Shown here in pieces: positions 6,311 through 8,256 of a stretch of DNA of 8,256 nucleotides. How positions within the stretch are numbered: position 1 is the first letter of the stretch; every line of letters begins with the position of its first letter. The DNA is from Hyphomicrobiaceae bacterium. Lineage in GTDB: Bacteria > Pseudomonadota > Alphaproteobacteria > Rhizobiales > JAKIUO01. The DNA is taken from contig JAKIUO010000132.1 of assembly GCA_021647535.1 (NCBI GenBank), positions 1 to 8,256 on the forward strand. Reading direction: 5' to 3'. The notes under the pieces were generated by a model. It was not told the DNA's origin and did not search any database. It saw only the letters and a list, made by a program, of their open reading frames with translations. The position numbers were made by a program, and so were the translations under genes.

Positions 6311-7825
6311 TTACGAAGGTTGCCTCAGGAGGCGAAAGCCCAGGTTGTCGCCGCGGTCGTCTGGCGAGGCGAGGGCGCGATCGGCGGAACGCAGGAGCCC
6401 CGCATTGCTGCCCCAACTGCCACCACGAATCACCCGGTTCAAGCCATTTTGAGGCCCCTTGGGATCAGTTTGCGAAGCCTTCTTATAGCCTCCATACCAG
6501 TCCTGACACCATTCCCAGACATTGCCGTGCATGTCATGCAAGCCAAAGGGATTGGCTGGATATTTGCCGACCTGCGTTGTCTTGCCAATATCTCCACCAA
6601 AATTCGCCTGTTGTCTGGTGATATTGTCGCCAAATGAATATTGGGTCGTGGTTTCTGCCCGGCAGGCATATTCCCATTCCGCTTCGGTTGGCAGGCGATA
6701 GGTCTTGCCGGTCTTGCCGTTCAGCCATTTGATATAGGCCTGCGCATCTTCCCATGAAACATTGATCACCGGTCTGCGTCCGCGACCCCAGCCTTCATCT
6801 TCGGGTTTGTACACACCTTTTGAAAACAGCCCTCCCGTGCCCACATCAGCGACATAGGCATCCCATTCTTCAAAGGTCACGGCATAACGCCCTATGGCGA
6901 AAGGCTTTGATATCGTCACCTCATGCTGATCTGAATCCTCCCCCATCATGAAAGTGCCCGGCTTTATCACCACCATTTCTGGAGCAAAAGAAGCATCACG
7001 AAAGACATACCCTCGCACCGACCACAAAGCCTCGTCAGCCGTTTTTGTTTCTTTGAATTCCTCGATAAATTCAGAAATACTTTCTGCTGATCCATATTCC
7101 CGCAAATCCAACCACAATTCAGAAGCTTCTTTTTCAAGCTTGTTTTGAACCGCAACTACGTGGCGCTCTGAAGCTTCCTTCTCCAACCTGTCCAGCATTG
7201 GTTTGACGCTATACTTCACTTTGCGATGATCATTGCCGTGAGCAGAGATGAATTTTTCACACCCTTCAATAGTGGGTGCCTTCCTCAACTCCTCGTGAGT
7301 TGGCACATCATCTGACAAGGGCTTTTGGTGAGACTGCTTTTTCGCGGGTGTTACAGGTTTCTTTTCCTGTTGTGGTTTTGGCGATACCAGTTTTTCTCCA
7401 AGCGGCGGTTTCAAAGGTTGAGAACTCTTGTCCGGACGTCCAACCAAGCGCTCCACCCCCTCACAAACGTTCCTGAACGCTGGGTGGTCATGATTGCCAC
7501 CCCAGGTGGAGATATTTTCTGCCTGAAACAGGGTAAAACCGATAGGCGGTTCGGCTCCGTCGATGGTCACCGGCACAAGGTTCTTTTCCCTGCGTCCCCA
7601 TCCCGCCTCTTCGAGTACCCAATGACGCTTAATGGATACCGGGCTCCACACCACCAGCACACAGCCGGCTGCCTTCAGATTGTCTTCAATAAACTGGTCC
7701 CAGCGTTCCCCTGTTTTGATGCGTACATCCATGAACACAGACCACCCAAGAGCCCGAAGAGCCTCAGCAAGTGGCAACACGCTGGCTTGATCGTGCCGCG
7801 AATAAGAGATGAAAATATCTGTCAT
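6311..7825 (-). CDS. TIR domain protein with C-terminal FGE-sulfatase (SUMF1-like) domain
   Basis: The protein has 504 residues. Residues 1-130 are a TIR domain: MTDIFISYSRHD, LRALGWSVFMDVRIKTGERW, then a helix with W69 and E73 in the spacing of the catalytic Glu of NAD-cleaving TIR domains. A Lys/Pro-rich linker follows (about 133-172), then a helical segment (about 175-275) with two loosely similar units (EELRKAPTIEGCEKFISAHG; ASELWLDLREYGSAESISEF). Residues 283-501 are an FGE-sulfatase domain: VVIKPGTFMMG, RPVINVSWEDAQAYIKWLN, YRLPTEAEWEYACRA, GLHDMHGNVWEWCQDWYGG, RVIRGGSW, NLGFRLLR. The cysteine pair of true formylglycine-generating enzymes, which follows GGS in human FGE, is absent (GGSWGSNAGLLRSADR), so this is probably a binding module. 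No signal peptide or membrane helix is seen; a cytoplasmic sensor-effector role, such as defence, is inference. The ATG at 7825 was preferred over 7864, because the extra 13 codons are made of a duplicated leader. Confidence 0.93.
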   Translation of the reverse strand: MTDIFISYSRHDQASVLPLAEALRALGWSVFMDVRIKTGERWDQFIEDNLKAAGCVLVVWSPVSIKRHWVLEEAGWGRREKNLVPVTIDGAEPPIGFTLFQAENISTWGGNHDHPAFRNVCEGVERLVGRPDKSSQPLKPPLGEKLVSPKPQQEKKPVTPAKKQSHQKPLSDDVPTHEELRKAPTIEGCEKFISAHGNDHRKVKYSVKPMLDRLEKEASERHVVAVQNKLEKEASELWLDLREYGSAESISEFIEEFKETKTADEALWSVRGYVFRDASFAPEMVVIKPGTFMMGEDSDQHEVTISKPFAIGRYAVTFEEWDAYVADVGTGGLFSKGVYKPEDEGWGRGRRPVINVSWEDAQAYIKWLNGKTGKTYRLPTEAEWEYACRAETTTQYSFGDNITRQQANFGGDIGKTTQVGKYPANPFGLHDMHGNVWEWCQDWYGGYKKASQTDPKGPQNGLNRVIRGGSWGSNAGLLRSADRALASPDDRGDNLGFRLLRQPS

Positions 7826-7826
7826 G

Positions 7827-7854
7827 GAATAACTTTCTGGGAATAACTTTCTGG
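7827..7854. repeat. Perfect 14-bp tandem duplication next to the TIR gene start
   Basis: GAATAACTTTCTGG is present twice without a gap (7827-7840 and 7841-7854), one base upstream of the start codon. On the mRNA it reads CCAGAAAGTTATTC twice, and the copy nearest the start supplies the only AGAAAG that could act as a weak ribosome-binding site. Because 14 is not a multiple of three, any translation from the ATG at 7864 would depend on the duplication. Confidence 0.9.
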
Positions 7855-7872
7855 CAACTGACATATCGCCAC

Positions 7873-7901
7873 ATAAAAAGCTAAAAGCCCCCCTTCGTCA
7901 A
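7873..7901 (-). promoter_or_regulatory. Candidate sigma-70 promoter of the TIR gene
   Basis: On the minus strand TTGACG (7901-7896) and TTTTAT (7878-7873) lie exactly 17 bases apart, matching five of six and four of six consensus bases. Transcription would begin near 7866, leaving a leader of about 40 bases that contains the 14-bp duplication and excluding the ATG at 7864 as a practical start. Confidence 0.45.
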
Positions 7902-7915
7902 GCCGACATCGTTCT

Positions 7916-7927
7916 GGAAGTTATTCC
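7916..7927. promoter_or_regulatory. GGAA-N4-TTCC site, possible operator
   Basis: GGAAGTTATTCC has palindromic GGAA/TTCC ends and lies 15 bases upstream of the -35 box of the candidate promoter. Read on the minus strand it is GGAATAACTTCC. The plus-strand leader repeat carries the same GGAATAACTT core twice, so three related sites flank the promoter. Confidence 0.35.
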
Positions 7928-7958
7928 GTGCCTGCCACCCGCACGGGGCTCTATTTTT
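7926..7958 (+). terminator. Hairpin with trailing T-run on the plus strand
   Basis: CCGTGC (7926-7931) and GCACGG (7941-7946) form a six-pair stem with a nine-base loop, followed after seven bases by TTTTT (7954-7958). The orientation would stop plus-strand transcription, but I see no plus-strand gene before it. It may be fortuitous, or stop antisense reading away from the TIR gene promoter region. The 196-base gap between the TIR gene and the next frame holds this, the promoter, the 14-bp repeats and nothing else recognised. Confidence 0.25.
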
Positions 7959-8020
7959 GCCCTATCGCTTCACTCTTTGAGGACTTTGCTGGGGCCATAA
8001 AATGCGCCATTCCGTAAATG

Positions 8021-8256
8021 TCAACCGGTGGCACCTTTGCTGATGCCGCCCAAAACCGGAAGAGTCTGTAGAAAGGCATCAACTCTGGGTAGTCCTGAGC
8101 CGCTGAAAGTTCGCCACCCCGGGCTCCGGGGCCCGATATACTCGAAATGGTTGAAACCCTCAAGGACACGAGCGAACGTGGGCACGACGAACATGTAGAT
8201 GAGTACGACGAAGGGATAGACCATGTCGCCCCAAAACAAAAAACGACGAAAAAAAC
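8021..8256 (-). CDS. Possible 3' end of an unrecognised gene with a hydrophobic segment (partial)
   Basis: A minus-strand frame is open from the right edge to TGA at 8023-8021. It begins with a hydrophobic stretch, MVYPFVVLIYMFVVPTFARV, that could be a membrane segment, and its codons there strongly favour G or C in the third position. A second minus-strand frame (stop at 7951) is also open over this region and reads plausibly after the GC-rich stretch at about 8117-8133 (SAAQDYPELMPFYRLFRFW). Either frame, or one joined to the other by a frameshift, could be the real C-terminus. I recognise no family. If real, it is upstream of the TIR gene on the same strand. Confidence 0.35.
   Translation of the reverse strand, partial: FFRRFLFWGDMVYPFVVLIYMFVVPTFARVLEGFNHFEYIGPRSPGWRTFSGSGLPRVDAFLQTLPVLGGISKGATG

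Noticed and set aside
6129..6416. N-terminal extension of the small secreted protein to 164 residues
   Set aside because: It overlaps the end of the TIR-FGE gene in another frame, and crosses the repeat cluster; the signal peptide begins at the ATG at 6128.
7826..7864. Upstream ATG at 7864 for the TIR protein
   Set aside because: The extra 13 residues are encoded by the two 14-bp leader repeats read in different frames, and TIR domains typically begin right before the xIFISYS strand; the likely transcription start is also almost at 7864.

Overview
The window looks like a piece of an alphaproteobacterial chromosome of moderate G+C. The best evidence is the housekeeping block recG (plus strand) divergent from sdhE and mfd (minus strand), an order typical of alphaproteobacteria, especially Hyphomicrobiales-like lineages. 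The genus cannot be named from the sequence. Around this block the DNA is heavily rearranged, so the window is part housekeeping core and part accessory scar tissue.

Left part (1-2154). Bases 2-136 are the 3' end of an unrecognised gene that overlaps the start of a Mu-type transposase A gene by one base. The A gene keeps only its N-terminal DNA-binding region (about 124 codons). Near base 490-501 it runs head-on into the middle of mfd, which lies on the opposite strand. Mfd keeps its UvrB-like N-terminal modules and the start of its RNA polymerase-interaction domain, but has lost the translocase motor. Either a prophage-associated deletion broke mfd or the contig is chimeric at that point.

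Core (2158-4727). sdhE (flavinylation factor of succinate dehydrogenase) is intact and three bases from the mfd start. RecG, a 705-residue helicase, is intact and divergent.

IS graveyard (about 4705-5963). Directly after recG come a short possible 3' remnant of a minus-strand hydrophobic protein, a decayed IS3-family orfB (minus strand) and, abutting it, a decayed IS1595-family transposase (plus strand). The IS3 copy has a frameshift and a 39-bp in-frame insertion. The IS1595 copy has a frameshift, an internal deletion at a short repeat and no 3' end. Its broken edge cuts into a small secreted-protein gene on the minus strand (5922-6128), giving that gene a chimeric tail.

Right part (6129-8256). 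The main accessory gene encodes a 504-residue protein (6311-7825, minus strand) with an N-terminal TIR domain, a basic/proline-rich linker, a helical repeat-like segment and a C-terminal FGE-sulfatase (SUMF1-like, C-type-lectin-fold) domain. The active-site cysteines of true formylglycine-generating enzymes are absent, so the C-terminal domain is probably a recognition module and the TIR domain the effector. Its final segment resembles the variable region of diversity-generating retroelement targets, but no reverse transcriptase or template repeat lies in this window. A promoter candidate, a perfect 14-bp tandem duplication in the leader and a related inverted copy upstream suggest regulated expression. 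The last 230 bases may hold the 3' end of another minus-strand gene that I do not recognise.
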